Positions 1 through 8,652 are shown, numbered from the stretch's first letter. The stretch is DNA of 15,850 bases from Chryseobacterium gleum (GCA_945877005.1 CAMCQL010000021.1:1-15850), one strand, 5' to 3'. Made by a program: numbers and translations. Notes: a model not told the origin generated them from the sequence alone.

Positions 1-962
1 TTGGCTTATTCGTTATTTTATTTTCGTTATGGTTGATTCGTGCGGGTGGAGTCTATTTTTCAAATTATTGGTCTATCTCAGCGGTGGTCACTTTAGTATG
101 CTTGGTTTTTGTATGGTACGTTCTTGCTTATGAACCATTGAAAGATTACAGGCCTTATGCTGAAGGTAGTAACTTAAAACTAAAAATGAATGACGGTATT
201 GAGGGTAAGTATCAAAATTTGTTGGTTTATTCAAATCTGAAAACAGGTGAGAAGAGAGAATTTGATGCTTCAAGTAAAGTTTATTTAGACTCAAAAATTT
301 GGGAGAAAACAAAAGTTTGGAAGTACGATACAATGATTAATAAAGAAATTATTCAAACACGTTTGCCTTCCATATCCAATCAATTTAATCCAATGGTAAA
401 CTTTTCTGAAATTGGAAAAGAGGAAAAGAAATTGAAATTAATACAAGATAAATTGTTACATCAAAAAATCCCAGGGATAATTGTTAGAGAGAAGGGTGGT
501 GAACAAATATATGAAGTTACTTTGGATGATTATAAAGATAATTATTCAGATACTTCAACGTATGAGTTTGTAAAAAAGTCACAAATTTTGGATCCTTCCT
601 TGAATGAAATTTCTCTAAGGGATTACATTTTAAAAGCACCAAGGATATTTATTGTTTTTTCTAAAGAGTTAAGCGAGTTTAAATCAAAACACTTAGAAAA
701 ACTTAGAAGTATCAAAACTATGTGTGCAATGAAAAAAATTCCATTTGTCCTTATTTGTAATGCAAATAGAGAAGAAATTAATCTTTGGAGAAATAGCAAT
801 AATTTTCATGTTGCGGCATTTTCAAATGATGCGACTGAATTAAAGGCAATTGCTCGTTCAAATCCTTCTTTAATGGTTGTTGAAAGTGGAATTGTGAAAG
901 AAAAGTTTCCATGGCGTTCTTTTCCTTCAGTAAATTGGCTTAAAAAATATGTATTTAAATAA
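1..962 (+). CDS. DoxX/BT_3928-like membrane protein, 3' part (5' end outside window)
   Basis: The reading frame is open from base 3 to the TAA at 960-962 (319 residues) with no credible start, so the gene is cut by the left edge. The visible part starts with hydrophobic segments (about residues 1-12 and 22-42) that look like the end of a DoxX-type four-helix membrane domain. The motif EPLKDYRPYAEG follows; I recall it as the hallmark after the last helix in BT_3928-type proteins of Bacteroidota. The remaining roughly 270 residues are soluble. The last about 115 (from LRDYILKAP, through an ARSNPSLMVVESG segment, to the C-terminus) resemble a thioredoxin-like fold without a CxxC pair; only isolated Cys residues are seen near TMCAMKK and in LICNAN. 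The role of this family is unknown to me; DoxX relatives are linked to quinone or redox functions. It lies 7 bp before the preferred tpiA start, so co-transcription is likely. Family confident, function not. Confidence 0.8.
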   Translation, partial: GLFVILFSLWLIRAGGVYFSNYWSISAVVTLVCLVFVWYVLAYEPLKDYRPYAEGSNLKLKMNDGIEGKYQNLLVYSNLKTGEKREFDASSKVYLDSKIWEKTKVWKYDTMINKEIIQTRLPSISNQFNPMVNFSEIGKEEKKLKLIQDKLLHQKIPGIIVREKGGEQIYEVTLDDYKDNYSDTSTYEFVKKSQILDPSLNEISLRDYILKAPRIFIVFSKELSEFKSKHLEKLRSIKTMCAMKKIPFVLICNANREEINLWRNSNNFHVAAFSNDATELKAIARSNPSLMVVESGIVKEKFPWRSFPSVNWLKKYVFK

Positions 963-969
963 ATTATTT

Positions 970-1707
970 ATGAGAAAAAAATATGTTGCTGGTAATTGGA
1001 AAATGAATTTAAATCATTCCGAGGCCCTTGGTTTGTCAGAGTTTGTAGGTTCGATACAATCGAATGTCTCACTACTTGTTTTTCCACCGTTTATTTATTT
1101 ATCAGAAATAAAAAATAGATTCCCAAATTTAAATGTAGGCGCCCAAAATTTTCATCCAAAAGATAAAGGAGCTTTCACTGGTGAAGTTTCTATAGAGCAA
1201 TTGAAGAATATTGCTGTAACACACGTATTAATTGGTCATTCAGAGCGAAGACAAATTTTTAACGAATCAAACGAATTTATAAAAGAAAAAGTAGATGCAG
1301 CAATAAGCAAAGGTCTAACTGTTGTTTTTTGTTGTGGTGAACCATTGGAGGTGAGAGAAATAGGCGAAGAAGTTCATTTTGTTGAGCAGCAGTTAAAAGA
1401 AAGTTTATTTCATTTGACGGAAGAACAGTTAAAATCAATCATAGTTGCATATGAACCGATTTGGGCGATCGGTACAGGGGTGACGGCATCTTCTGAACAA
1501 GCTGAACAAATGCATAAAAGTATACGTGCACTGATTGCAACCAACTATTCAAATGTATCTGCAAATGAAGTAAGTATTTTATATGGTGGAAGTTGTAATG
1601 CTTCGAATGCAAAAGAATTGTTTACTTGTCAAAATGTAGATGGAGGTTTAATTGGTGGTGCGTCTCTTGTTTCTCAAGATTTCTCTGCCATTGTAAATGC
1701 AATATAA
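970..1707 (+). CDS. tpiA: Triose-phosphate isomerase
   Basis: This cytoplasmic enzyme interconverts glyceraldehyde-3-phosphate and dihydroxyacetone phosphate in glycolysis and gluconeogenesis. I choose the ATG at 970 (245 residues). It gives the usual N-terminus, with GNWKMN at residues 8-13 carrying the substrate-binding Asn9 and Lys11, and avoids overlap with the upstream gene. An in-frame ATG at 949 would add seven residues and overlap that gene by 14 bp. Other family signatures are IGHSERR with the electrophilic His90, AYEPIWAIGTG with the catalytic Glu162 followed by the flexible loop 6, and the C-terminal phosphate-binding YGGS and GGLIGGASL segments. Length matches the family (about 245-255). 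The stop codon directly abuts the prmA start, so the two are almost certainly translated from one mRNA. Nothing unusual is seen. Confidence 0.98.
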   Translation: MRKKYVAGNWKMNLNHSEALGLSEFVGSIQSNVSLLVFPPFIYLSEIKNRFPNLNVGAQNFHPKDKGAFTGEVSIEQLKNIAVTHVLIGHSERRQIFNESNEFIKEKVDAAISKGLTVVFCCGEPLEVREIGEEVHFVEQQLKESLFHLTEEQLKSIIVAYEPIWAIGTGVTASSEQAEQMHKSIRALIATNYSNVSANEVSILYGGSCNASNAKELFTCQNVDGGLIGGASLVSQDFSAIVNAI

Positions 1708-2550
1708 ATGCAGCGAATAGAATTAAAAGTTAAAATTAGTCCAACAGAGCCTTGGACTGATATTCTCGTGGCACAACTAGCTGAATTAGGATTTGATAGT
1801 TTTGTGACGACAGAGGATGGTGTAGAAGCATATGGAAATGCCTCTATTGGTGTGCCAGATCAAATAATTGCTCAAACATTATTGGTCGATGAATTAGAAG
1901 GTGTTAAATCCAGCTATTCAGTGGATATTTTACCATTTAAAAACTGGAACGAAGTTTGGGAATCTGATTTTGAACCTGTATTTGTTGAAGATAAAGTGTC
2001 GATTCTAGCACCGTTTCATTCTCCTGAATTAGCACGTGGATTATCAATTATAATCCAACCTCAGATGTCCTTTGGTACAGGTCATCACCAAACAACTTGG
2101 ATGATGGTGAAAGCCTTATTAGAGTTGGAAGTTATTCCTACAAAGCTTTTAGATATGGGTACTGGAACAGGAGTTTTGGCAATTGTAGCTGAGAAAATAG
2201 GTGTTTCAGAGATTTTAGCAGTAGACATTGAGTCGTGGTCAGTTGAGAACACGATTGAAAATGCCCATCGCAACGGATGTAATTCAATTCGTTCGATTAT
2301 GGCAGATATTGATGGGGTAAAAGAAGAAGAATTCGAAGTTATTCTCGCAAATATCAATAAAAATGTTTTGAAGCGTCACTTTGAAAGTTATCACAACTTA
2401 TTGGCTCGTAATGGAGTATTAATAATAAGCGGTTTCTTTGAATCAGATGTCGATGAATTAAAAAAAATTACAGAAGATTTAGGATTTGTTTATGATTCGA
2501 TTTACATAAAAGAAACTTGGGCAGCTTTAAAATTCAAAAAAAATAATTAA
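1708..2550 (+). CDS. prmA: Ribosomal protein L11 methyltransferase
   Basis: PrmA is an S-adenosylmethionine-dependent enzyme that methylates ribosomal protein L11 in the cytoplasm. The 280-residue product has the family's two-part layout: an N-terminal substrate-recognition domain (about residues 1-60, starting MQRIELKVKI) and a C-terminal Rossmann methyltransferase domain. Visible motifs are MSFGTGHHQTT around residues 118-128 (the PrmA counterpart of FGTGxHxTT), the SAM-binding LDMGTGTGVLA from about residue 148, an acidic residue in AVDIES near 173 expected to bind the SAM ribose, and ILANINKN near 212 (the N-I/L-x-x catalytic-loop region). The start ATG follows the tpiA TAA with no intervening base, which fixes the start and implies translational coupling. 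The link with tpiA and a DoxX-like gene is, from memory, a common Bacteroidota arrangement rather than a functional one. Confidence 0.96.
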   Translation: MQRIELKVKISPTEPWTDILVAQLAELGFDSFVTTEDGVEAYGNASIGVPDQIIAQTLLVDELEGVKSSYSVDILPFKNWNEVWESDFEPVFVEDKVSILAPFHSPELARGLSIIIQPQMSFGTGHHQTTWMMVKALLELEVIPTKLLDMGTGTGVLAIVAEKIGVSEILAVDIESWSVENTIENAHRNGCNSIRSIMADIDGVKEEEFEVILANINKNVLKRHFESYHNLLARNGVLIISGFFESDVDELKKITEDLGFVYDSIYIKETWAALKFKKNN

Positions 2551-2580
2551 ATTAACACTGCTCAAAAATAAAAGACTGTT

Positions 2581-2620
2581 ATTAAAAATCATACAATCAA
2601 ACAGTATGGTTGTTTTTAAT
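2581..2620. terminator. AT-rich hairpin downstream of prmA, candidate terminator
   Basis: The left arm ATTAAAAATCATAC (2581-2594) pairs with GTATGGTTGTTTTTAAT (2604-2620) as 8 + 6 bp, including G-U pairs and a 3-nt bulge, around a 9-nt loop. The right arm ends in a run of five T. It lies 31 bp after the prmA stop and 66 bp before the next gene, the expected place for the end of the first operon. The stem is poor in G+C, so its strength is uncertain. An alternative fold pairs ACAATC with GGTTGT. Confidence 0.4.
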
Positions 2621-2685
2621 GCTAATAAAGTTGTTATTTAAAGAATATTCAAATAGAAAAATTGAATTAACTTAATTTTTATACG

Positions 2686-5600
2686 ATGAAATCCTCACAT
2701 TTATTTTTAATTTTTTGTCTTCTTTTCTTTAGTAATTCTTTGTTTTCACAAAGCTATACCGTAGACAGGGAAAAGTTTATTAAAGAATTTTCAGAAGCAT
2801 TAAGTGATTTGAGTAATTCCGACCCGAAAAACTTTATAAAAAAAGAATTAAAACTTAAATTACTTGAGACCACAGAGTTTCCAGAAGACTATTTTAAGCG
2901 AATGGTAGAAACTTGTAATTTGATGGAATCTAAAAAGTTGAAACCGTATACAGAAATGTATAATTATGTTTTTTCAGTTTATTCTATCGTAGAGTTTGGT
3001 CATTCCTCTTCGAGTTATAAGGCTTGGCATTCCTCTGTTGATCAATTATTAAATTCAAAAAACATCAATCGATTTAAAGATTTTATAGAACTTTCTGCTG
3101 ATTTCTTTTCAAAAAGTATAATAGCAGATTCACCCAATCACGCTTGGTATTATATTGGAGGAAGTGCTTCTTTTGATGTAACCAACAAACCAATCATGAA
3201 ATTTAAAGATGGGAAACTGATTTGTTTGGTGAAAAATTCAAACAGTGAAACAAATCGTAAAAAACCGTATCATGACAGTATTGTTATCGATGGTTCTACA
3301 GGAGTATACGATCCATTTTTAAAAAAGTATGAAGGTAAGGGAGGTGTTTTGACTTGGGAAAAAGTTGGACTGGATAAAACTACCAATTTTGCGAATTTAT
3401 ACAATTATGATGTTTCTATGAAAACATCTAACTTTAATTGTGACACTGTACTTTATACGACCCCTTATTTTACGAAACCAATTTTAGGTAAATTAACAGA
3501 TCGTGCATTTATAGTTACTCGAGAAGTGGATAGGACATTTCCATACTTATTGTCTTACGATAAACGCTTAAAAATAAAAAACATTAAAGAGGAAGTTGAT
3601 TATGAAGGTGGATTTTCAATGCAAGGTGCAAGTTTTGTTGGAGTAGGTACAGTCAAAGAACCAGCAATTTTAACTATTTATTATAATTTTAAACCATTTG
3701 TAAGGTTACATTCTCAGTTGGTTACTGTTGATCCAAAGAAGATTATTTCGCCTAACAGTCATGTCGCAATTTTTATAGGTAAATCAGATTCAATAACACA
3801 TCCTGGACTAGATATCATTTATAATTTTGATCAAAAAGCACTTGAATTTGCAAGAGGAAAAGTAGGAACATCTTCAGCGCCATTTTCAAGTTCATACCAT
3901 GCTTTGGATATGTTTGTTCCTAAAATTTTATGGAAAAAAGGTGTTGAAAATTTGTTGTTAACTTATGATTTTGGTATCAGTCAGGAACAACGAATTGCTC
4001 GATTTGAATCAAAAAATTTATTTGATGCGCGATTATATGAACGGTTACAAGCTATGGAAAAAGTTCATCCCTTAGTTGCGATTGCCGAGTTTAGTAAACA
4101 AAGTGGAGAATCGGTGCTTTCAGAAGGCAAATTGGCATCTGCTTTAAACAAAACTATTGAACAAGCTAAAATGACTATCCTCGAACTTAATTCACTTGGA
4201 TTTATTAATTACGACGGAGATGCAAAAAAAATTACAGTGAATCAAAAGTTATTCAATTTTGTAGATGCTCGTTCCAATCAAATTGATTACGACAATCTTC
4301 AGTTTATCTCCGATATGCGTCCTAAAAAAATTGAAAATTTTAAAGAAGAAGAAATTGAAAAAGATGCCACTTTAAGCAGAGTACAAGCAGAATACCAAAA
4401 AGAAAATGAAATCCGAAGAAATTTACCAAATTTTGGAGTCCTTGATTTAAATTCTTTGGAGATTGCTTTGGAAGCTGTAGATCAAGTTTCATTGTCTGAA
4501 CCTCAGAACATTGTTGCTTTTCCTAAGGGATCAAAAGTGATTGTACAGAAAGATCGTAACTTTTTGTTTAACGGTTGGATGAACACAGGGAAAATGGAAA
4601 TCAATACATTGGACGCACAATATATTTACGCAGATAACAAGGTTAAGCTGAATAAAACTGAGTCAAGTTTATTTAGAGTTTCACCATTGACAGAAAAAGA
4701 TGGTACTCGTCCAATTCCGATGGGAAGTGCTGTGTCAGGAATTCAAGGCGAAATATTAGTAGATTCACCGAGTAATCGATCTGGTAAGTCTAAGACGATT
4801 ACAGATTTTCCTAAGTTGGATGTATTCAATACTGTAAAAGTTTATTACGCTCAAAAATCACTTCATCGTGGTGCTTATGATAGTGCTCGTTTCTTTTTTG
4901 ATGTTTACCCATTTGCAATGGATAGCTTAGACAATTTTAAAGAAAGTGCTTTTCGCTTGAAAGGTGAATTAAATTCTGCTGGAATCTTTCCAATCATCAA
5001 GCAAGAACTCAGAATCATGCCAGATTATTCTTTCGGATTTACGCAAGAAGCACCAAAAGGAGGTTATGATTTTTATGGTACTGGTGCGAAATATGAGAAT
5101 AAAATTGTACTTTCTAACAATGGATTACAAGGGTCTGGAAAGATTGATTTTATCAATTCTTCATCAATTTCTAAAGCTTTTACGTTCCTTCCTGATTCAA
5201 CCATAGGTTATGCGGTTTTTGACAATAAGCCAGCAGAGGTAGGAGTATTATTTCCTGATGTTGTATCTAAAAAAGCATACATATGTTATTTGCCTAAAAA
5301 CAAATTGTTAAAGGCTTATTCAACAGATGTTCCTCTTTCTTTTTTTAACGATGAAGCAAAATTAGATGGAATTGCATTGATTCGTCCAAACGGTATGACT
5401 GGAAATGGTACTATGAATTTGAAAAATGCTTTAGTTGGTTCCTCTTTATTTAAATTTACCAGATGGGACATGGATGCAGATACTTCTATCTTTAAAATAC
5501 AAAATAAATTGGCAGGGGAGGATGAGAAAGAAGAACGTTTTTCATTAGCGACAGACAATATTAAATCGCACATTTCGTTCAAGGAGCATGTTGGTAATTT

Positions 5601-7311
5601 TAAATCTAACAACGGTGAATCTGTGGTTGACTTACCTGTTAATCAATACAGTACAACAACTGATAAGTTTGATTGGATGATGCAAAAAGAAAAAGTATTG
5701 TTTGCGACTTACGATAAAGATTTGTACAAATCCAATAATGAAAATCTAGTTTCAAATGTATTTTCTACAAATCATAAACAAGACTCTTTGCAATTTAGAA
5801 CTGCAAAAGCGGAATTGGATTTAACTCAAAACGTGTTTTTTTGTAACGATACAAAATACATAGATGTTGCAGATGCTCGTGTTTATCCAGATAGTGGTAG
5901 AGTTGTGATCCATAAAAAAGCAAAAATGGATCCGTTGAATAACAGTAGAATAATAGCAAATAGAATAACAAAATACCATACATTTTACAATGCAAATACA
6001 GTGATTTCTTCTAGAAAGAATTTCTCCTCACGTGGAATTTATCCTTATTACGACGCAGACAGTGTAAAGACAATGATTACTGTGGATAATATTTATGTGG
6101 ATTCAAATTTACATACGCTTGGTTACGGAAAAATTAATGAAAAAGACACCTTTAAGTTCAGTAAAGAGTTTGAATATTTTGGTGCTTTTAAAATTTCATC
6201 ACCAACGCGTTGGTTGACTTTTAAAGGGTCTACTCGAATAAAACATGATTGTTCAAATTTCTCAAGAAGCTGGATGGCATTTGAGTCAGAAATAAATCCT
6301 AAAAATATTCAGATACCAGTGGTGGAAAATATGAAAACTTCATCAGACCAACCTATTTCAGCGGGTATTTTATGGCGAGATTCTCCTTCGTTAGATAGTA
6401 TTAAGATGTATCCAACATTTTTATCTCCTGTAGTGAAAATTTCAGATCCTGTTGTAATAACCTCTAATGGTGTACTTCGATTCAATCGAGATAGTTCAGA
6501 GTTTCAAATTGCACCTGAACAATTTTTTATAGACACAAGCTTCAAAGCAAACTTTATTTCACTTAATACTAAAAAATGTTCTCTCAAAGGGATCGGAAAA
6601 GTAAATTTAGGATTAGATTTAGGAGATGTTTCAATCGATGCATACGGGACGGTTCTATATGATCAAGAATCAGAAAAAACAAAAATGAATCTTTCTGCGA
6701 AATTTAATTACCCAATAGATAAAGGAGTAATGAATATGGCAACTGAGAAAATTATTTCTGAGGAAAGTTTAACCTCTGCAGATTTGTTAACATGTAATTT
6801 CTTAGAAGCATTGTATATTTGGTCCGATAAAAAAACTGCTGATAAAGCTAGAAGTGTTTATCTTGATAAAGCAGAATTTAAAAAAGTTCCATCGGAATTG
6901 GAAAATTCAATTGTGATTTCAGGTTTAAAACTTATTTCTTTTAACGCCAAAAAATCTCAAGAAAAAGGAATGATTTCTTATGATGAAAATGCTGTTTTAG
7001 TTTCAGTTTTTGACAAGCCTGTTATGAAAAGTTTTCCAATAAAGGTTTTCTTACATCAAGTTTATTCAGAAAATGTATCTGGTGATAAAGTTGGATTGTA
7101 TTTAAATGCAGCAGTGGGTAAAGATTATTTTTATGAATTCTCTATGACAAAGAAAGATGGAGAAATGAAAATTTTCTCTGAAGACGAAGAATTTGGTAAT
7201 AAAATAAATGGGCTTAAAGCAGATAAAAGAAAGTATAAAAATTTCAGTTATGAGTTTACAGATAATAGAATATATATTAGTAAGTTTTTAAGATTGTTTT
7301 CAAATAATTAA
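2686..7311 (+). CDS. Very large secreted protein of unknown function, conserved Bacteroidota type
   Basis: The 1541-residue product starts with a clear signal peptide (basic MK, hydrophobic residues 6-20, cleavage near SLFS-QS at 21-22), so it is exported. I see no further membrane helix, no lipobox and no type IX secretion C-terminal domain. I recognise no catalytic motif. The N-terminal part is helical (about 20-150). Residues about 455-525 read as a helical, winged-helix-like module ending in LNSLGFINYDGDAKKITV. Most of the rest is beta-rich, with recurring G-x-G strands (GSGKIDF near 813, GNGTMNL near 904, GIGKVNL near 1302) and a conserved-looking LPVNQYSTTTDKFDW block near 982-996. From memory this pattern matches large uncharacterised proteins widespread in Bacteroidota; that is recollection, not a search. 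The beta-rich half could be an envelope scaffold or lipid-transport-like fold, which is speculation. plsY follows after 9 bp, suggesting co-transcription. No clear -7 box was found upstream. Confidence 0.9.
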   Translation: MKSSHLFLIFCLLFFSNSLFSQSYTVDREKFIKEFSEALSDLSNSDPKNFIKKELKLKLLETTEFPEDYFKRMVETCNLMESKKLKPYTEMYNYVFSVYSIVEFGHSSSSYKAWHSSVDQLLNSKNINRFKDFIELSADFFSKSIIADSPNHAWYYIGGSASFDVTNKPIMKFKDGKLICLVKNSNSETNRKKPYHDSIVIDGSTGVYDPFLKKYEGKGGVLTWEKVGLDKTTNFANLYNYDVSMKTSNFNCDTVLYTTPYFTKPILGKLTDRAFIVTREVDRTFPYLLSYDKRLKIKNIKEEVDYEGGFSMQGASFVGVGTVKEPAILTIYYNFKPFVRLHSQLVTVDPKKIISPNSHVAIFIGKSDSITHPGLDIIYNFDQKALEFARGKVGTSSAPFSSSYHALDMFVPKILWKKGVENLLLTYDFGISQEQRIARFESKNLFDARLYERLQAMEKVHPLVAIAEFSKQSGESVLSEGKLASALNKTIEQAKMTILELNSLGFINYDGDAKKITVNQKLFNFVDARSNQIDYDNLQFISDMRPKKIENFKEEEIEKDATLSRVQAEYQKENEIRRNLPNFGVLDLNSLEIALEAVDQVSLSEPQNIVAFPKGSKVIVQKDRNFLFNGWMNTGKMEINTLDAQYIYADNKVKLNKTESSLFRVSPLTEKDGTRPIPMGSAVSGIQGEILVDSPSNRSGKSKTITDFPKLDVFNTVKVYYAQKSLHRGAYDSARFFFDVYPFAMDSLDNFKESAFRLKGELNSAGIFPIIKQELRIMPDYSFGFTQEAPKGGYDFYGTGAKYENKIVLSNNGLQGSGKIDFINSSSISKAFTFLPDSTIGYAVFDNKPAEVGVLFPDVVSKKAYICYLPKNKLLKAYSTDVPLSFFNDEAKLDGIALIRPNGMTGNGTMNLKNALVGSSLFKFTRWDMDADTSIFKIQNKLAGEDEKEERFSLATDNIKSHISFKEHVGNFKSNNGESVVDLPVNQYSTTTDKFDWMMQKEKVLFATYDKDLYKSNNENLVSNVFSTNHKQDSLQFRTAKAELDLTQNVFFCNDTKYIDVADARVYPDSGRVVIHKKAKMDPLNNSRIIANRITKYHTFYNANTVISSRKNFSSRGIYPYYDADSVKTMITVDNIYVDSNLHTLGYGKINEKDTFKFSKEFEYFGAFKISSPTRWLTFKGSTRIKHDCSNFSRSWMAFESEINPKNIQIPVVENMKTSSDQPISAGILWRDSPSLDSIKMYPTFLSPVVKISDPVVITSNGVLRFNRDSSEFQIAPEQFFIDTSFKANFISLNTKKCSLKGIGKVNLGLDLGDVSIDAYGTVLYDQESEKTKMNLSAKFNYPIDKGVMNMATEKIISEESLTSADLLTCNFLEALYIWSDKKTADKARSVYLDKAEFKKVPSELENSIVISGLKLISFNAKKSQEKGMISYDENAVLVSVFDKPVMKSFPIKVFLHQVYSENVSGDKVGLYLNAAVGKDYFYEFSMTKKDGEMKIFSEDEEFGNKINGLKADKRKYKNFSYEFTDNRIYISKFLRLFSNN

Positions 7312-7320
7312 TAGAAATAG

Positions 7321-7941
7321 ATGGATTGGTTAATTGTTGGATTAATAGGATATTTGTTTGGATCTATTCCGACAGCCGTTTGGGTTGGTAAACGTTTTTA
7401 TGGAATTGATGTCCGAGAACACGGTAGCAAAAACGCTGGATCTACCAATACGTTTAGAGTATTAGGAAAAAAACCTGGTAAAATTGTATTGTTTGTTGAT
7501 GTACTTAAAGGATTATTGGCAGTGTTAGCACCTCAATTTTTATTCCCCGGATTCAATCACGATTCTTTGGTGCTATTGAAAATTACCGCTGCAATTACAG
7601 TGATATTAGGGCATGTTTTCCCTGTTTTTGCAGGATTTAAAGGAGGGAAGGGAGTAGCAACTGCTTTAGGGGTTATTATAGCAATACATCCATTAACAGC
7701 ATGTGTTTGTATGCTGATTTTTTTAGGCGTATTTCTTACGTTCAATTATGTTTCTTTAGGAGCGATTGTTACGTCAGTTTTTTTTCCAATCGTATTAATT
7801 TTCGTATTTCAAGAAAAATCGATTCCATTGATTATTTTCTCTATTTCCATTGGTTCTGCAGTGGTAATAACACATAAAAAAAACATCTTAAGATTAATGA
7901 ATGGTACAGAAAACAAAATGTATCTAAAGAAAAAAAACTAA
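7321..7941 (+). CDS. plsY: Acyl-phosphate:glycerol-3-phosphate acyltransferase
   Basis: PlsY is an inner-membrane enzyme that transfers the acyl group of acyl-phosphate to glycerol-3-phosphate, giving lysophosphatidic acid, the first step of phospholipid synthesis. The 206-residue length and several hydrophobic helices fit the family. Its three conserved cytoplasmic motifs are present: GSIPTAVWVGK (residues 14-24), GSKNAGSTNTFRVLGKKPG (35-53, phosphate-binding glycines and the S/N-x-G-x-TN signature) and GHVFPVFAGFKGGKGVAT (from about 97). The C-terminus is a basic tail, partly encoded by an A-run that also lies in the terminator-like element at the junction with rpe. It starts 9 bp after the large secreted-protein gene, so it is probably the second gene of that operon. 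Confidence 0.97.
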   Translation: MDWLIVGLIGYLFGSIPTAVWVGKRFYGIDVREHGSKNAGSTNTFRVLGKKPGKIVLFVDVLKGLLAVLAPQFLFPGFNHDSLVLLKITAAITVILGHVFPVFAGFKGGKGVATALGVIIAIHPLTACVCMLIFLGVFLTFNYVSLGAIVTSVFFPIVLIFVFQEKSIPLIIFSISIGSAVVITHKKNILRLMNGTENKMYLKKKN

Positions 7942-7956
7942 TCTTAGAGGTTTTTT
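7930..7956. terminator. Candidate bidirectional terminator formed by the plsY and rpe 3' ends
   Basis: The junction reads as eight A (7930-7937), CTAA, TC, TTAG, AGG and then six T (7951-7956). CTAA/TTAG form a small dyad made largely of the two stop codons, and the A-run can pair with the T-run across an AGG bulge. Each strand would therefore carry a hairpin ending in U residues. The stem has little G+C and a tight or bulged loop, so strength is uncertain; the position between tail-to-tail genes supports it. Confidence 0.4.
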
Positions 7957-8594
7957 AAAGCTTGTATTGTTGCGTTCGGATTAGTTGAATTAAATACAAA
8001 ACTTCCGGCTACTAAAACGTCTGCTCCCGCTTCAGCTAAAAGTTTACCAGTTTCCAAATTTACACCACCATCAACTTCAATCAACGCGTTAGAGTTTTTA
8101 GACTCAATTAATTGTTTAACCTGTTTTACTTTTGTAATTGCTTCAGGAATGAATTTTTGACCTCCAAAACCTGGATTGACAGACATAATTAGTACTAAAT
8201 CTAAATCTTGAATGCAATTTTCTAAAACATTTACAGGTGTGTGTGGATTCAATGCGACACCTGCCTTCATTCCTGCGTTGTGAATGGACTGAATCACTCG
8301 ATGTAAGTGAGGACATGTTTCGTAATGAACAGTTAATATTTCCGCTCCAACTTTTTTAAATTCTTCGATATAAGGAGATGGATCTTTAATCATTAAATGA
8401 ACATCAAGAGGTTTGGAAGCATGTCGGTAAATTGCTTCTATAACTGGGAACCCAAAGGAAATATTTGGAACAAAAACACCATCCATCACATCGATATGAA
8501 ACCAATCAGCTTCGCTTGAATTAATCATTTCAACATCGCGTTGTATATTTGAGAAATCACATGAAAGCATTGAAGGAGAGATTTTTAAGCTCAT
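7944..8594 (-). CDS. rpe: Ribulose-phosphate 3-epimerase
   Basis: This metal-dependent TIM-barrel enzyme of the cytoplasm interconverts ribulose-5-phosphate and xylulose-5-phosphate in the pentose phosphate pathway. The 216-residue product carries all family marks: ISPSMLSCDF at residues 5-14, FHIDVMDG with His33 and Asp35 (metal ligands, Asp35 also acid/base), DVHLMI with metal ligand His66, VNPGFGGQ, and EVDGGVN with Asp175 (second acid/base). AGSFVF near the C-terminus belongs to the phosphate-binding site. Length is normal. It converges on plsY with only two bases between the stop codons and diverges from the LRR gene, so it is probably a single-gene transcript from the -7 box at 8623-8630. 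Confidence 0.98.
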   Translation of the reverse strand: MSLKISPSMLSCDFSNIQRDVEMINSSEADWFHIDVMDGVFVPNISFGFPVIEAIYRHASKPLDVHLMIKDPSPYIEEFKKVGAEILTVHYETCPHLHRVIQSIHNAGMKAGVALNPHTPVNVLENCIQDLDLVLIMSVNPGFGGQKFIPEAITKVKQVKQLIESKNSNALIEVDGGVNLETGKLLAEAGADVLVAGSFVFNSTNPNATIQALKNL

Positions 8595-8622
8595 GACAGA
8601 TTATTTTTTTGAATTATTTTTT

Positions 8623-8630
8623 CAAATGTA
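8623..8630 (-). promoter_or_regulatory. Bacteroidota-type -7 box upstream of rpe
   Basis: On the minus strand this reads TACATTTG, an exact match to the TAnnTTTG element described for Bacteroidota promoters. It lies 28 bp before the rpe ATG, predicting a leader of about 20 nt. A TTG on the same strand (8655-8657) lies 24 bp upstream, just beyond the usual 17-23 bp window, so the -33 part is weak. Confidence 0.5.
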
Positions 8631-8638
8631 CTAAGAAT

Positions 8639-8652
8639 TTAACATTGGTTAA
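8639..8652. repeat. Inverted repeat TTAAC-N4-GTTAA in the rpe/LRR divergent region
   Basis: Five-base arms TTAAC and GTTAA flank ATTG. The element overlaps the TTG of the candidate LRR-gene promoter and lies between the rpe -7 box and its expected -33 region. It could therefore be an operator acting on both genes, or chance in AT-rich DNA. It contains AACATTG, which recurs 50 bp further on. Confidence 0.3.

Noticed and set aside
949..969. Longer tpiA start at 949
   Set aside because: It adds seven residues not typical of the family and overlaps the upstream gene; the ATG at 970 gives the standard N-terminus.
5316..5612. 98-codon frame on the minus strand inside the large secreted-protein gene
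   Set aside because: It lies wholly opposite a well-supported gene, and its translation has no recognisable domain or signal; treated as a shadow, like the minus-strand frames at 2085-2357, 5795-5995, 7557-7745, 9503-9778, 14512-14700 and 14901-15107.
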